Both the position numbers and the translations under genes were made by a program. From positions 124,001 to 188,000 of the forward strand of contig JACKFH010000001.1 in NCBI GenBank assembly GCA_020632575.1: a stretch of DNA of 64,000 nt, given 5' to 3'. Source of the stretch: Candidatus Omnitrophota bacterium. Lineage in GTDB: Bacteria > Hinthialibacterota > Hinthialibacteria > OLB16. The notes under the pieces were generated by a model. It made no database searches and was not told the origin of the DNA. It worked only from the letters and a program-made list of their open reading frames with translations. Shown in pieces: positions 35,548 through 45,121 of this stretch (the stretch's first letter is position 1; each line of letters begins with the position of its first letter).

Positions 35548-37444
35548 GGCCATTCACCCTGCTTTCCTCGAGTTGTTGCACCTCCCAGAGATCCCGATAC
35601 AGCCCAGGTTTTCCGATCAGCGTCTCATGGACTCCCACCGATTCGACCCGGCCTCGGTCGAGCACGATAATGTGATCGGCTCCCTTAATCGTATAGAGCT
35701 CGTGAGTGATCACGATTCGGGTCCGGTCGGCGAATTCGGTTCGCATGGTTTCCTGAATCAGTCGGGCGGTCTTCACATCGATGTTGGCGGTGTACTCATC
35801 GCAAATAATGACTCGCGGGTTCTGTAGAAAGAGACGTCCCAGTGCGATTCTCTGACGCTCCCCGCCGGAAAGCCTCGACCCCATGTATCCGACCGAAGCA
35901 TCCAGGCCGCCATCCCTCGATTCGATGATTCCAGAGAGTTGGGCCATCTGAATGACTCGGTTCAGTTGACCGTCCGCCGTGGGATTGAAATCGGCCACGA
36001 GAAGGTTTTCACGCAACGATTGATCGAAGATGAAGGGGTCTTGAGGGATGACCCCCAACAATCGTCGCAGCTGGTTGTTGTCGATTTTCTCGAGCGGAGT
36101 GTCGTTGATCCAGATCGTTCCGCTGGTCGGACTGATCAATCGTAGCAGCAGGTTGAAGATCGTGGTCTTTCCTGCGCCGCTTTGTCCGATGATCGCGGTC
36201 ATTTTCCCGCCGGGAATCTCGAAGGTCAGGTCTTTGACAATGGTTCGACCGCTCAATTTCAGAGAGACATTCTCGAACCGGATCGATTCGATCTCTTCTT
36301 TAACCACCCTGGTGGTCATCTCATGGTCCGGTGTTGTTTTTGGTGCGGTGTCTTTCTCAAGCAGAATCCGAACCTCTCGCATGCTCGGAGTCGCCATCGC
36401 GATCTCGGAGGTGGCCATCGCGGTGATTCCAAGCACCGGTAGCACCTGCTGCAGATACATCATGTAGGTGATAAGCAGCCCCACGTCCCGCCCGCTCTCC
36501 AACTTCCCGGCGCCGAACCAATAGACAGTGAGGATGAGATAAGTGATCACAGTTTGCGGGATCAGATTTCCGAATTGCCCCCACATGCTTGTCCGAACCC
36601 CAAACTTCTTGCTCTCGGTGAGCAGGACTCCGAATCGACTGGCGAAGTGTTCGAATTTTCCGGAGGCAATGATTTCCCGAAACCCGCTGATGGACTCAAC
36701 CATTCTCCCAATGATCTTCTCGCTCAGCGTCAGCAGTTCCTTGGAGTTTCTTTCCACCCGGTTGTTGATCCATTTCATGATCGGCCAGATCACCAAGAAG
36801 AGCATGAGGATGATCGCGGTCAAAACCGGCTCCAAATAGAAACAGGCCGCCGCGCAGAGCAGCCCTCGAGAACTCTCATCGAAAATCTGAACGAAGGTTT
36901 CGCTGAATAGATCCCGGATGCGATGGACATCGCGAGTCAGGCGTTGCACAAATTCTCCCGCACCACGATTCAGCACCGAGATCATCGAGAGCCGTTCGAG
37001 TCGGTTGTACAAATCCTTCCGGATCGACCAGAGCACCGATTCTCCAAACAGAATCGAAAAATAATTCCTGGCGAGCGTGAAGATCGCCATGCAGGCGACA
37101 CTGGCCATCACCCACTTCAGGAACCGGTAGATCGGCTCCTTGTCCGGAGTTCCCTCCATCGCGGTGGCAAGCACCGTGGGGATGTACATGATTGGCATCC
37201 GAAAGACATGGACCAGAAAAGCGCAGATCAAGGTGCCCGTGATGAGTCCTTTGACTCCGCGCGCATAGGGCAAAAAGAAGGCAATCTCTCGGTAGCGGTC
37301 GCGGCCTGAGACGGTTCGCGGAGGGGTGGCGCTTTCCAGACTCACCGTCTCCGCCGGGGGCGCGGCCATATCCTCGGCCTGCGGACCGGGGGAGGTCCGT
37401 TTGCCCATCGGCAGCGTCTCTTTGAATCGGCTCTTTTGCGCCAT
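35540..37444 (-). CDS. ABC exporter, fused permease and ATPase
   Basis: 634 residues from the ATG at 37444; a TTG at 37456 is an alternative start. After a Pro-rich cytoplasmic leader (about 1-55) there are six transmembrane helices (about 60-330; LITGTLICAFLVHVFRMPIM, LTAIILMLFLVIWPIMKW, TVITYLILTVYWFGAG). The ATPase domain has Walker A GQSGAGKTT, signature LSGGERQ, Walker B VIICDEYT and the switch His in VITHEL. It is a type IV (MsbA-like) exporter half-transporter with no C39 leader-peptidase domain, so any cargo processing must come from elsewhere, perhaps the subtilase two genes on. It starts 22 bases after the cyclase stop. Confidence 0.9.
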   Translation of the reverse strand: MAQKSRFKETLPMGKRTSPGPQAEDMAAPPAETVSLESATPPRTVSGRDRYREIAFFLPYARGVKGLITGTLICAFLVHVFRMPIMYIPTVLATAMEGTPDKEPIYRFLKWVMASVACMAIFTLARNYFSILFGESVLWSIRKDLYNRLERLSMISVLNRGAGEFVQRLTRDVHRIRDLFSETFVQIFDESSRGLLCAAACFYLEPVLTAIILMLFLVIWPIMKWINNRVERNSKELLTLSEKIIGRMVESISGFREIIASGKFEHFASRFGVLLTESKKFGVRTSMWGQFGNLIPQTVITYLILTVYWFGAGKLESGRDVGLLITYMMYLQQVLPVLGITAMATSEIAMATPSMREVRILLEKDTAPKTTPDHEMTTRVVKEEIESIRFENVSLKLSGRTIVKDLTFEIPGGKMTAIIGQSGAGKTTIFNLLLRLISPTSGTIWINDTPLEKIDNNQLRRLLGVIPQDPFIFDQSLRENLLVADFNPTADGQLNRVIQMAQLSGIIESRDGGLDASVGYMGSRLSGGERQRIALGRLFLQNPRVIICDEYTANIDVKTARLIQETMRTEFADRTRIVITHELYTIKGADHIIVLDRGRVESVGVHETLIGKPGLYRDLWEVQQLEESRVNGHG

Positions 37445-37466
37445 GGATCGTTTCAAGAGAGTTGAA

Positions 37467-39398
37467 TCAACCCTCGCCTCGCTTTTCCTTGTTCTTTAGA
37501 TTCAATATCAATCCCTTTAAAAAAGTTTCGACCGTCTCGGGCACATCTGTAAACCGTAAGAGACAACCCTCCCCCTCGACCTGAGGGACAGAAACCACCT
37601 TGGCATAGAGATCCCCAGGGATTAAAGACCCATCGGCGTCGATGAGATTGAGTTCCAAATTTGTGTAAGGCTCCAACTCGGAAGCCGTCATCAGGATCGC
37701 TTCTTTAAGGGAGGCGGAGGCAAAGAAACCCTCTCTCTCCTCGGATTCCATCGCCTTCCCGTCAATCGCCGAGAAACGGACGGGCTGAGGTTCCGGCATC
37801 GGATATAACTCGTCACGCTCTCTCTTCAAGGAATAGCGATATCGTCCTGTCATTCCTGTCACTTCAAAAAAAGTGATCGGGTCGCCAAAACCCTTGACCC
37901 GAACAGCGGTCTCCTTCCGGACCTGGAGCAGGGAAGAGATCTCCCTATATGTGTTCTCGGAAATCAATACTTGTCCGCCGACCGAATACGATTCGATTCG
38001 CGATGCGAGGTTCACCGGCATCCCGATCACGCCATACTTCGCCCGTTCGAGCGAACCGATATTGCCGACCACAACCTCGCCGGTGTTGATTCCAATTCCC
38101 ATTTCGACAGTCGGCAGGTTTTTCTCTTTGAGTTGACGGTTCACCGAGGTCATGGCCTCTTGCATCGCCAACGCGCATGCGACCGCCCTTTCGGTGTCGT
38201 CATCCCGACTGTGCGGAGCGCCGAAGATCACGAGGATCGCGTCTCCGATGAACTCGTCGATGGTCCCCTTGAACTCATCGATCACCCCGACCATGGTGCC
38301 AAGGTAGATGTTCAAAATTTTCACAATCTGCTCGGGCGGAATACGTTCCGACATCGAGGTGAATCCGCGCAGATCGGACATCAGGATCGAGACTTTTTTC
38401 CTTTGCCCCTCGAGCGCCAGCGCCTCGGGTTGAGACAAGAGCTCCTCGACTACTTCATCCGGCACATACCGTCCGAAGGTCTCGCGGATCAGCATGTTTC
38501 GGAGTTCGAGACCCTCCACCAGATTTCGAATTTTTTCCTGAGATTTTTTGAGTGCAATCTGAGTTTTGGAACGAGCTAGAACCACCGCCTTATCCAGCGG
38601 TTTCGTGACATAGTCATTAGCCCCCAGATCGAATGCGCGAACCACATCTTCGGTGTTGTCGAGCGCGGTCGCCATGATGACTGGTAGTTCGGCGGGCGTG
38701 AACCTTTTTCGGAGGGAGGTGAGGACCTCGAAACCGCTGATACCCGGAAGGCCGATGTCGAGAAGGACCAAGTCGAATTGGCCGTCTTCGAGCGCTTCAA
38801 GCGCCGCCTCGCCGGTGTCGACTGGGGTTGCCTTGCAACCAAATCGGGCCAGAAGTCGGGCCAGGAGTTCCTGGTTGTCCGGGTTATCCTCCACAATCAG
38901 CACACAAGAACACTCGATCTCTTCGGATTCGCTGCCTTCGTATGGGCGGACTTCCTGGTCTTGAGAAACCTCAGGTTCGGCCCCGTTATTCCTCACCATG
39001 GACAGGCTCGAGGTTGAAAGACCCTCGGACACCCACCGAAGCAACGCCCGGCCGGTTGTACGGATCTTGATGAGATCGGAAGCGTAGGGGTTGTCCCCCA
39101 GATCCTCCGACTCCTCCAGCAACATTTCGCTATAACCGATGATCGGGTTGAGGGGGTTGGTCAGGTCGTGACGGACCCGCCGCAGGGTGTCGGGGTCATG
39201 CGCGGCATCCAGTTGAGGGATCGCTTCGCGGAGGATCTTGCGGAAAACGCCAACTTCTTTTTGGATTTTTAGCAGGTCGTCGAGGTAAGAATCCTCCGAT
39301 CGGGACCGGGCAAGGCCAATCAACCGCTCGCAGTTTCCTTGAATTCCACGCAGGGAAATCTCGATTTCATGGGGAAGTTTCTGTTGTTCATGGTTCAT
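37467..39398 (-). CDS. Receiver-class III nucleotide cyclase with HisKA-like and PilZ-like ends
   Basis: 643 residues. Residues about 70-130 resemble a HisKA dimerisation helix pair with H77 (RRVRHDLTNPLNPIIGY) but no ATPase domain follows. A receiver spans about 163-285, phosphoacceptor D214 (VLLDIGLPG). The class III cyclase domain spans about 330-515: metal ligands D342 (SDLRGFTSMSE) and D386 (IDEFIGDAIL), transition-state N463 and R467 (VNLASRIES). The base-selecting positions are unusual: E382 where adenylate cyclases have Lys, and G456 where they have Asp. Residues about 520-635 look like a PilZ-type beta barrel. Soluble; phosphorelay input to cyclic nucleotide output is likely. It starts 49 bases after the upstream receiver gene. 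Confidence 0.85.
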   Translation of the reverse strand: MNHEQQKLPHEIEISLRGIQGNCERLIGLARSRSEDSYLDDLLKIQKEVGVFRKILREAIPQLDAAHDPDTLRRVRHDLTNPLNPIIGYSEMLLEESEDLGDNPYASDLIKIRTTGRALLRWVSEGLSTSSLSMVRNNGAEPEVSQDQEVRPYEGSESEEIECSCVLIVEDNPDNQELLARLLARFGCKATPVDTGEAALEALEDGQFDLVLLDIGLPGISGFEVLTSLRKRFTPAELPVIMATALDNTEDVVRAFDLGANDYVTKPLDKAVVLARSKTQIALKKSQEKIRNLVEGLELRNMLIRETFGRYVPDEVVEELLSQPEALALEGQRKKVSILMSDLRGFTSMSERIPPEQIVKILNIYLGTMVGVIDEFKGTIDEFIGDAILVIFGAPHSRDDDTERAVACALAMQEAMTSVNRQLKEKNLPTVEMGIGINTGEVVVGNIGSLERAKYGVIGMPVNLASRIESYSVGGQVLISENTYREISSLLQVRKETAVRVKGFGDPITFFEVTGMTGRYRYSLKRERDELYPMPEPQPVRFSAIDGKAMESEEREGFFASASLKEAILMTASELEPYTNLELNLIDADGSLIPGDLYAKVVSVPQVEGEGCLLRFTDVPETVETFLKGLILNLKNKEKRGEG

Positions 39399-39447
39399 GA
39401 ATTTCTTGGTCCGGGTCCTTTTCCCCCTAGTCTAACGAATTCCCCTT

Positions 39448-39825
39448 TCAATCTTGCCCATACTTCTCAAGCAATGTCTGCATCTTGGCCAGCAATCTTG
39501 GGAGTTCCACCGGTTTTGAATCGTAATCGTCACACCCCGCCTCAAGGGCCTTCTCACGGTCCCCCGCCATGGCGTGAGCGGTGAGGGCTATAATCGGAAT
39601 TCCAGCGGTAGATTCATTCTGCTTGATCCGACGAGTCGCTTCCTCGCCATTGATTCCCGGCAATGAGATGTCCATCAGGATGAGATCTGGCATTTCAGAT
39701 ACGGCCATCTCCACCCCCGATTCCCCATCCACCGCAATTGCCACCTCATAGCCGCGTTTGGAGAGCCGACGCGAGAGCATATCCCGGTTCATCTCATTGT
39801 CTTCAACTAGCAGGATTTTGGCCAC
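39448..39825 (-). CDS. Single-domain response regulator
   Basis: 125 residues from a GTG at 39825 with GAGGAAG upstream; this start lies inside the end of the kinase gene, giving a 23-base overlap. A canonical receiver: KILLVEDNEMNRDMLSRRL with the acidic pair, LILMDISLPGINGEEATRRI with the phosphoacceptor Asp, IIALTAHAMAGD with the switch Thr and DDYDSKPVELPRLL with the Lys. No output domain. It probably carries phosphate between the hybrid kinase and the cyclase, or acts on a partner by binding. Confidence 0.88.
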   Translation of the reverse strand: MAKILLVEDNEMNRDMLSRRLSKRGYEVAIAVDGESGVEMAVSEMPDLILMDISLPGINGEEATRRIKQNESTAGIPIIALTAHAMAGDREKALEAGCDDYDSKPVELPRLLAKMQTLLEKYGQD

Positions 39826-42800
39826 TCGCTTCCTCTCCCTTCTCGGATCTCTCCGATTCGGCGTGGCCGATTCGGTTCGAAATCTCGGCCAGAAGATGAT
39901 CGGGGTTAAAGGTCTCTTTTTCAAGGATCTTCTCGACATAGCCGTTTAACCGTTGACGATCCGCCTCGGTCAAATCGAGCGCGGTCATGATAATCACCGG
40001 AATCGACTTCCATTCGGGATGTTTCTGAATCCGTTCGACCACCTCGAAGCCATCCATCTCGGGCATGAGGATGTCCAATAGAACAAGTGCCGGTTTCTCC
40101 TGGCTGATCTGGTCGATGGCTTCCTTCCCGTTGGTCGCCACCGCTGTCCGATATCCCTCCTCCTCCAGGACCCGTGTTAAAATGTCCCGGATATCCGGTT
40201 CATCGTCCACAATCAGAACTGGCCCCTCCGCCCCGCTTTGAAGGTGCTTTTGCAGGAGATACACAACTGTTTCGCGCCGGACTGGCTTGCGAAGGAAATC
40301 GGAGGCCCCGAGTGAGAACCCCTTCTGTTGATCGTCGAGGAAGGTCAGCATGATAACCGGCACCTCGGAAAGGCTGGGGTCTTTCTTTAGAGCGTCGAGC
40401 ACTGTCCAACCATCCATCTCCGGCATCAAAACATCGAGGGTAATGACATCCGGTCTCTCCTCGCGAGCGAGTTCGAGACCCTCCTTTCCGGTGTAGGCGA
40501 CACGAACATTGTACCCCTCCCTTTCCAAATACCGGGACATGAGATCGGTCACCGCGGGGTCGTCGTCGATGACAAGGATCTTCCTCCCATCGATATTCTT
40601 GCTTTCCGTCTTCGCGCGACGGCCAGGGGTTCGAGTGGTCTCGGAATCGGTGATGACACCGTGGATTGGGAGGACCACGCGGAAGGTCGATCCTTCCCCC
40701 GCCTCGCTTTCGACCTCGATCGTGCCTCCCATCATCTCGCAAAACTTCTTGCAAATTGCGAGACCCAGCCCGGTCCCCTCATATTTGCTTCCGATTTTGG
40801 CCTCCGCCTGGGCGAATGGTTGAAACAACTTGGCCATCTGTTCGGGGGTCATTCCGATTCCTGTGTCGGACACTACGAATTCAGCGTAATAGTCTCCCTC
40901 GCGTTTACGGGCCTCAAACCGGATTGTCCCCTTCTCGGTGAATTTGGAGGCGTTGCTTAATAGATTGAAAAGGGTCTGGCGAATCTTTTTGACATCGCCT
41001 CGCATCGTTCCCAATTGATCGGAGATCGAAACCTCCAAATGATTTTGGTTCTTTTCGATCAGAGGCTGAATCGTTCCCAGAACCTCCTCGATTAGCGGCT
41101 TCGGTTCGAAATCCTCGAGATAGATTTCCATCTTACCGGCCTCGATTTTTGAGATATCGAGGATGTCATTGATCAATCCCAACAGGTGGCGCCCCGCCGT
41201 CTGGATCTTCTTCAGGTCGGGGACAAAATCCTCCTGACCCTCATCGATCGCCTCCTCCTCGAGCATCTCGCTGTACCCGATGATGGCATTCATCGGAGTT
41301 CGGAGCTCATGGCTCATGTTGGCGAGGAAGACATCCTTGGCGCGGTTGGCCCTCTCGAGTTGCTCGTTGGTTTCGCGCAGTTCCTTGGTCTTCGCCTCCA
41401 CCATCTTTTCCAGGTTCTTTTGGTGGTCGCGAAGTTGCTGCTCCCTCTTCTGGAGGTTCTCGCTCATTTGGCCGAAATCTCGCGCCAGGGCGCCGACCTC
41501 ATCGCTGCGCGCGACAGGCAGGGCGATCCCCTGGTAATCCCCCGCCGCAATTTTTCGAGTGCTTTCAGAGAACTCTTTCAGAGGTTTGAGAAGCCACCAG
41601 GAATACCGAAATGCGATCACCGCTCCGAGAATCCCCAGGAAGAAGGTCAAAAACTGGATCCAGCCCACTTCCTCTTTCGCTTCCTTTTTCAGATGGTCGT
41701 AGTCCGCCACCATCGCCAAGCCGAACGCCTTCCGGCTGCCTTCCGGACCGAGACGAATGCGCACACAAAACCCCTCGTCGTTGCTTCCCTTCTGGTGGCG
41801 GATATAACTGGTCCCCTCGATGATCTCATCGGAATGGGCGGGTTGTTTTTCTTTCCACTGGTCCCAATCGTAGTATGTCCGCAATTCTGGATAAAAATCT
41901 TGGATTCGGACTTTTTCGATCCCCTCTTCCGCCTGCTCGGCGCGGATCTCCGGCTCCATTCCGAATAACAGTTTCTTTAATGGGTGGGCAAGGAAGTATC
42001 CGTCCTGGTTGGTGACATAGATTCGTCGCCCCTCGGGGATGGTGTCGATCGAATCGGAGGGCTTCGGACGGGATTCTTCGTCATAGGGATTGAGAGCGCT
42101 GTCGATGCCGCGCTCCTCCACCGTGGATAGCCGATCCAGGATTTCCTGGAAGGACATCGTAATCACCAGCAGGCCGAAGGCCTTTTCTTCGCGAGGATAC
42201 TCCATCCGGAGTCTTCGTGGGTATTCGCTCCAGTCGAACTTCTTCCTGAGTTGATCGACCGTCGGGTATTCCACTGTCACCGCCGCATGCATGACAGGGA
42301 CATACCGCCGCTCGTCTTTGCTCCCAACCGTGATTAGTTCGCCGTTCTTACCCCGATCCAACACCACTCCGGAGAAGTAAACACGGTTCGGATCCTCCAG
42401 AAGTCGGTCGACTTCCACGTCCTTGGGCAGGAAAGTGGCCAATTCCAGATCGCGGTAATCCTCCTTAAGTCGCGCTTGGATTTTCGAATCGACTCCCCCC
42501 GTCTCCCGATAGACGGACACGATCTCCCTGGATTCCGAGAAGTTGTAGAGGCTAATCCTTCGATACCCCTTCTTCTCGGAGAGATAACTGGCCCAGAAAT
42601 TTTCCAATGTGGTTTTCCAGTCGGCGTTCCAGGGCCGCGATCGAGCCTCGGGGTACCCGTCCACCGGAAAAACCGGGCTCGTGATCTCGGTGGCCGACCG
42701 GGCGAGATAACTGAGGAGATGAAGGTCGATGATGTCTCGCGATTTTTCGACAAGTATGTCCTGTTGGAGTTTGGAGAGGATATCCTGCAGGTAATTGACC

Positions 42801-42961
42801 TTGTCGGCGGTCAACTTGGTCTTGAACTCGTTGTCGATGGTCTGGTCAATCCCCTCCCGAGCCGTAATCTCCACGGAGACCGAACCGATCAATACGGTCA
42901 TACTGAGGATCAGGACCGCGACCAGGGCCGCGATTTTGGTGGCGATATTCAGACCGGTCAT
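39803..42961 (-). CDS. Hybrid sensor histidine kinase: Cache-like sensor, HAMP, HisKA, HATPase, two receivers
   Basis: 1052 residues, AAAGGA before the ATG. Transmembrane helix 1 is about 9-31. A large extracytoplasmic sensor (32-430) looks like a double Cache domain (GYRRISLYNFSESREIVSVY, RRIYVTNQDGYFLAHPLKKL). Helix 2 is about 434-456, then HAMP (about 457-510), a coiled coil, HisKA with H551 (FLANMSHELRTPMNAIIGYS), HATPase (about 660-768; NLLSNASKFT, SDTGIGMTPE, GTGLGLAICKK), receiver 1 with D843 and receiver 2 with D963. Cache domains bind small ligands such as amino acids or carboxylates. It heads the operon that leads to the cyclase, exporter and protease. Confidence 0.93.
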   Translation of the reverse strand: MTGLNIATKIAALVAVLILSMTVLIGSVSVEITAREGIDQTIDNEFKTKLTADKVNYLQDILSKLQQDILVEKSRDIIDLHLLSYLARSATEITSPVFPVDGYPEARSRPWNADWKTTLENFWASYLSEKKGYRRISLYNFSESREIVSVYRETGGVDSKIQARLKEDYRDLELATFLPKDVEVDRLLEDPNRVYFSGVVLDRGKNGELITVGSKDERRYVPVMHAAVTVEYPTVDQLRKKFDWSEYPRRLRMEYPREEKAFGLLVITMSFQEILDRLSTVEERGIDSALNPYDEESRPKPSDSIDTIPEGRRIYVTNQDGYFLAHPLKKLLFGMEPEIRAEQAEEGIEKVRIQDFYPELRTYYDWDQWKEKQPAHSDEIIEGTSYIRHQKGSNDEGFCVRIRLGPEGSRKAFGLAMVADYDHLKKEAKEEVGWIQFLTFFLGILGAVIAFRYSWWLLKPLKEFSESTRKIAAGDYQGIALPVARSDEVGALARDFGQMSENLQKREQQLRDHQKNLEKMVEAKTKELRETNEQLERANRAKDVFLANMSHELRTPMNAIIGYSEMLEEEAIDEGQEDFVPDLKKIQTAGRHLLGLINDILDISKIEAGKMEIYLEDFEPKPLIEEVLGTIQPLIEKNQNHLEVSISDQLGTMRGDVKKIRQTLFNLLSNASKFTEKGTIRFEARKREGDYYAEFVVSDTGIGMTPEQMAKLFQPFAQAEAKIGSKYEGTGLGLAICKKFCEMMGGTIEVESEAGEGSTFRVVLPIHGVITDSETTRTPGRRAKTESKNIDGRKILVIDDDPAVTDLMSRYLEREGYNVRVAYTGKEGLELAREERPDVITLDVLMPEMDGWTVLDALKKDPSLSEVPVIMLTFLDDQQKGFSLGASDFLRKPVRRETVVYLLQKHLQSGAEGPVLIVDDEPDIRDILTRVLEEEGYRTAVATNGKEAIDQISQEKPALVLLDILMPEMDGFEVVERIQKHPEWKSIPVIIMTALDLTEADRQRLNGYVEKILEKETFNPDHLLAEISNRIGHAESERSEKGEEASGQNPAS

Positions 42962-43162
42962 TCTTTTCCTTTAACGATGGGACGGTATGGCGTTTGCCTC
43001 CGACCGACTAGACTATCGTCTCACAAATTCTTCGCCAAGGAAGTTGCCTTGAGCGGTTTAGATCAGGGAAGTGGATTGCATAGATTCTTATCCAATTCTC
43101 CGTTAAGGAGTAGACAAAAGAGTCATGTCATCGTTAACTTATCCTGACCGCGGGAGGGAATC

Positions 43163-43795
43163 TTGCTTTTTAAAGTTGGTGGACGGGTAAAAACTGAGAT
43201 ATTTCTAAAGGATCCCCCGGTGGTGTTCCACACGACCGTGAAGGCCTGCGACAACGATGCCATAATCCTGACCGCCCCTTTGGTCCGGGGAAAACGGATC
43301 GGGGTCGCCGATTCGACCCGCGTGGTGGTGACCGAGGCCTCCGCCACTGGCCTGCTAATTGTCGACACCTCCGTGATCCGAATGGAAAACGAACCCAACC
43401 TGGCCTGGGTCCTGAAAGTTCCCTCACTCCAGAATATCCGCAAGATCCAAAGGCGCCGCGAGGCTCGCTATGAGGTCGATCTTCATGTCAGGTGGAAGTC
43501 CTCAAAGGTGACCAGCGAGGATAAACTCCTTCATCTGATCAATGTGAATTCGTTGGGCGCTCTGGTGTCCACCGATGTCCCGCTCGAAATCGACGATCAG
43601 GTGGTTGTCGATCTAACACCGCTGGTCAAGGTAAGCGGTAAAATGATGGACCAAAAACTCAACATCGTTGGCCATGTTGTCCGGAGGGTGGGAAACCAGG
43701 GAAGCGTCTATGGAGTTCAATTCGAGCCGATGGAACGGATGAACAAGGGCCGTTTGCTCGAGGCCTTGCGTCGCCTCAAGACCACCACCATTTAG
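43163..43795 (+). CDS. PilZ-domain protein (c-di-GMP receptor-like)
   Basis: 210 residues from a TTG at 43163 with GGGAGGG at about 43152-43158. The N-terminal half (about 1-92) resembles the YcgR/PilZN flagellar-brake-type barrel. The C-terminal PilZ domain has the c-di-GMP motif: basic IQRRREARYEV (about 93-103) and the second loop NVNSLGALVSTD (D/N-x-S-x-x-G form). Cytoplasmic. It is divergent from the hybrid kinase across a 201-base region (42962-43162) that must hold both promoters, so the two may be coregulated. No diguanylate cyclase lies in the window. Confidence 0.82.
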   Translation: MLFKVGGRVKTEIFLKDPPVVFHTTVKACDNDAIILTAPLVRGKRIGVADSTRVVVTEASATGLLIVDTSVIRMENEPNLAWVLKVPSLQNIRKIQRRREARYEVDLHVRWKSSKVTSEDKLLHLINVNSLGALVSTDVPLEIDDQVVVDLTPLVKVSGKMMDQKLNIVGHVVRRVGNQGSVYGVQFEPMERMNKGRLLEALRRLKTTTI

Positions 43796-43843
43796 GACCG
43801 TCAAAGTTCCGCCGTTATTGTTGGGGAGAATTCCCCGGCCGGT

Positions 43844-45121
43844 TCACTCAATTTCTTGTCCAGGACCCACAATTGCCAAGGCCGGCTCCCGGAAGTATTC
43901 GCGGGCAATTTCCACCATCGATTCGGCTTTGACCGCCTCGATCATTTTTGGGTATCGATCCACGAAATCGATGCCGAGGCCCAGGGAATGATACCTGGCC
44001 AGCAGGAGGGCCTGGTCCGAGTTCTTCTCCTGAGACATCAAATAAGTTCCCCGCAAAAAAGTCTTTGCTCGATCGATTTCGTCCTCCTCGGGGGGGTCCA
44101 ACCGGATCTTTTCGATCTCCCGACCTAATGTCTCCAAGACTTGGTCATGGTTTTGTGCCGTCGTCATGAGGCTGATCGCGAAGAAACTTCCCCACTCGAG
44201 ACCGGGAAACGAAGAGCCGATTTGGTATACGAGCCCCTGCTTCTCACGGACCTCCGTGAAAAGGCGCGAGTCCATCGACCCCCCCATGATCGAATCGATC
44301 ACCTTCAACGAGGCATAGGCCGGATCGTGCAGTCCCGGGACCGTGAACCCGTAGACCATACACTCCGAATCGATCGACCTTTTTTCGTAACTCATCGGCC
44401 TCGATGGTCGAGTCATCGTGGATAGATCCACCGTTTCCACAGAGGGTGAGGGCCGTTTCCCGAGATGCTCGAAAACCCCAGCCATCGCCTCCTCGATTCG
44501 TTGGGTTTGCAGATTGCCGACCACCCCGATCGAGACCGGACCTCTCGGGAACCGGTCCTCGAAGAACTCCCTCGTCGCGTCACGGCTCAGCGAGGCCACC
44601 GACTCAACCGTTCCGCAATTCGGTTTGGCGTAGGGATGGCTCCCGAAAAGCGTGGATTGAAAGAGACGCAGCGCGGCGTAGAACGGCGAATCGAGATCCT
44701 CGATAATCTCCTTGCGGAGAATCTCCTTCTCGATCTCAAAGAATTCTTTTGGGAAGGTCGCTCGTAGTAAGATTTCCTCGACCAATCGCATGGTGGCGTC
44801 GAAGTGTTCGAGCGTGGTCTGCACACTCAAAACCGCCCGATCCTTCTGAATGTCCGTGGAAAAAGAGGCGCCCAGGGATTCGAACCCGACCGCGATTTCG
44901 TAATCGCTCATGGTTTGGGTTCCGCGAGTCAGCATTCGAAGGGCGAGAGTCCCAATTCCGGCCTCGGCGACCGATTCCTCTCTCCCCCCCATGGGCAATA
45001 CCATCTCAACGGCGACAATTTCGTTGGCGTCGGTCTGACGGTGAAGCAGTGTGACCCCCTCCGAGGGTTGGCCGATCCGGGTCTCTCCCACGAGTTTGGA
45101 GGGGGTTTCGGTGGAGGTCAT
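43844..45121 (-). CDS. M16 peptidase family, zinc-less partner subunit
   Basis: 425 residues from the ATG at 45121, which overlaps the upstream stop (ATGA) and has GGAGAACC before it. The M16 fold is clear (GIGTLALRMLTRGTQTMSDYEIA, FGSHPYAKPNCGTVESVAS, SIMGGSMDSRLFTEVREKQG and LVYQIGSSFPG), including the R/Y pair of the C-terminal domain. The zinc motif HxxEH is absent: the aligned position reads AGIGTLALRML. Such inactive subunits pair with a catalytic M16 partner, here the coupled gene just upstream, as in bacterial PqqL/Rickettsia-type peptidases and mitochondrial MPP. Confidence 0.88.
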   Translation of the reverse strand: MTSTETPSKLVGETRIGQPSEGVTLLHRQTDANEIVAVEMVLPMGGREESVAEAGIGTLALRMLTRGTQTMSDYEIAVGFESLGASFSTDIQKDRAVLSVQTTLEHFDATMRLVEEILLRATFPKEFFEIEKEILRKEIIEDLDSPFYAALRLFQSTLFGSHPYAKPNCGTVESVASLSRDATREFFEDRFPRGPVSIGVVGNLQTQRIEEAMAGVFEHLGKRPSPSVETVDLSTMTRPSRPMSYEKRSIDSECMVYGFTVPGLHDPAYASLKVIDSIMGGSMDSRLFTEVREKQGLVYQIGSSFPGLEWGSFFAISLMTTAQNHDQVLETLGREIEKIRLDPPEEDEIDRAKTFLRGTYLMSQEKNSDQALLLARYHSLGLGIDFVDRYPKMIEAVKAESMVEIAREYFREPALAIVGPGQEIE

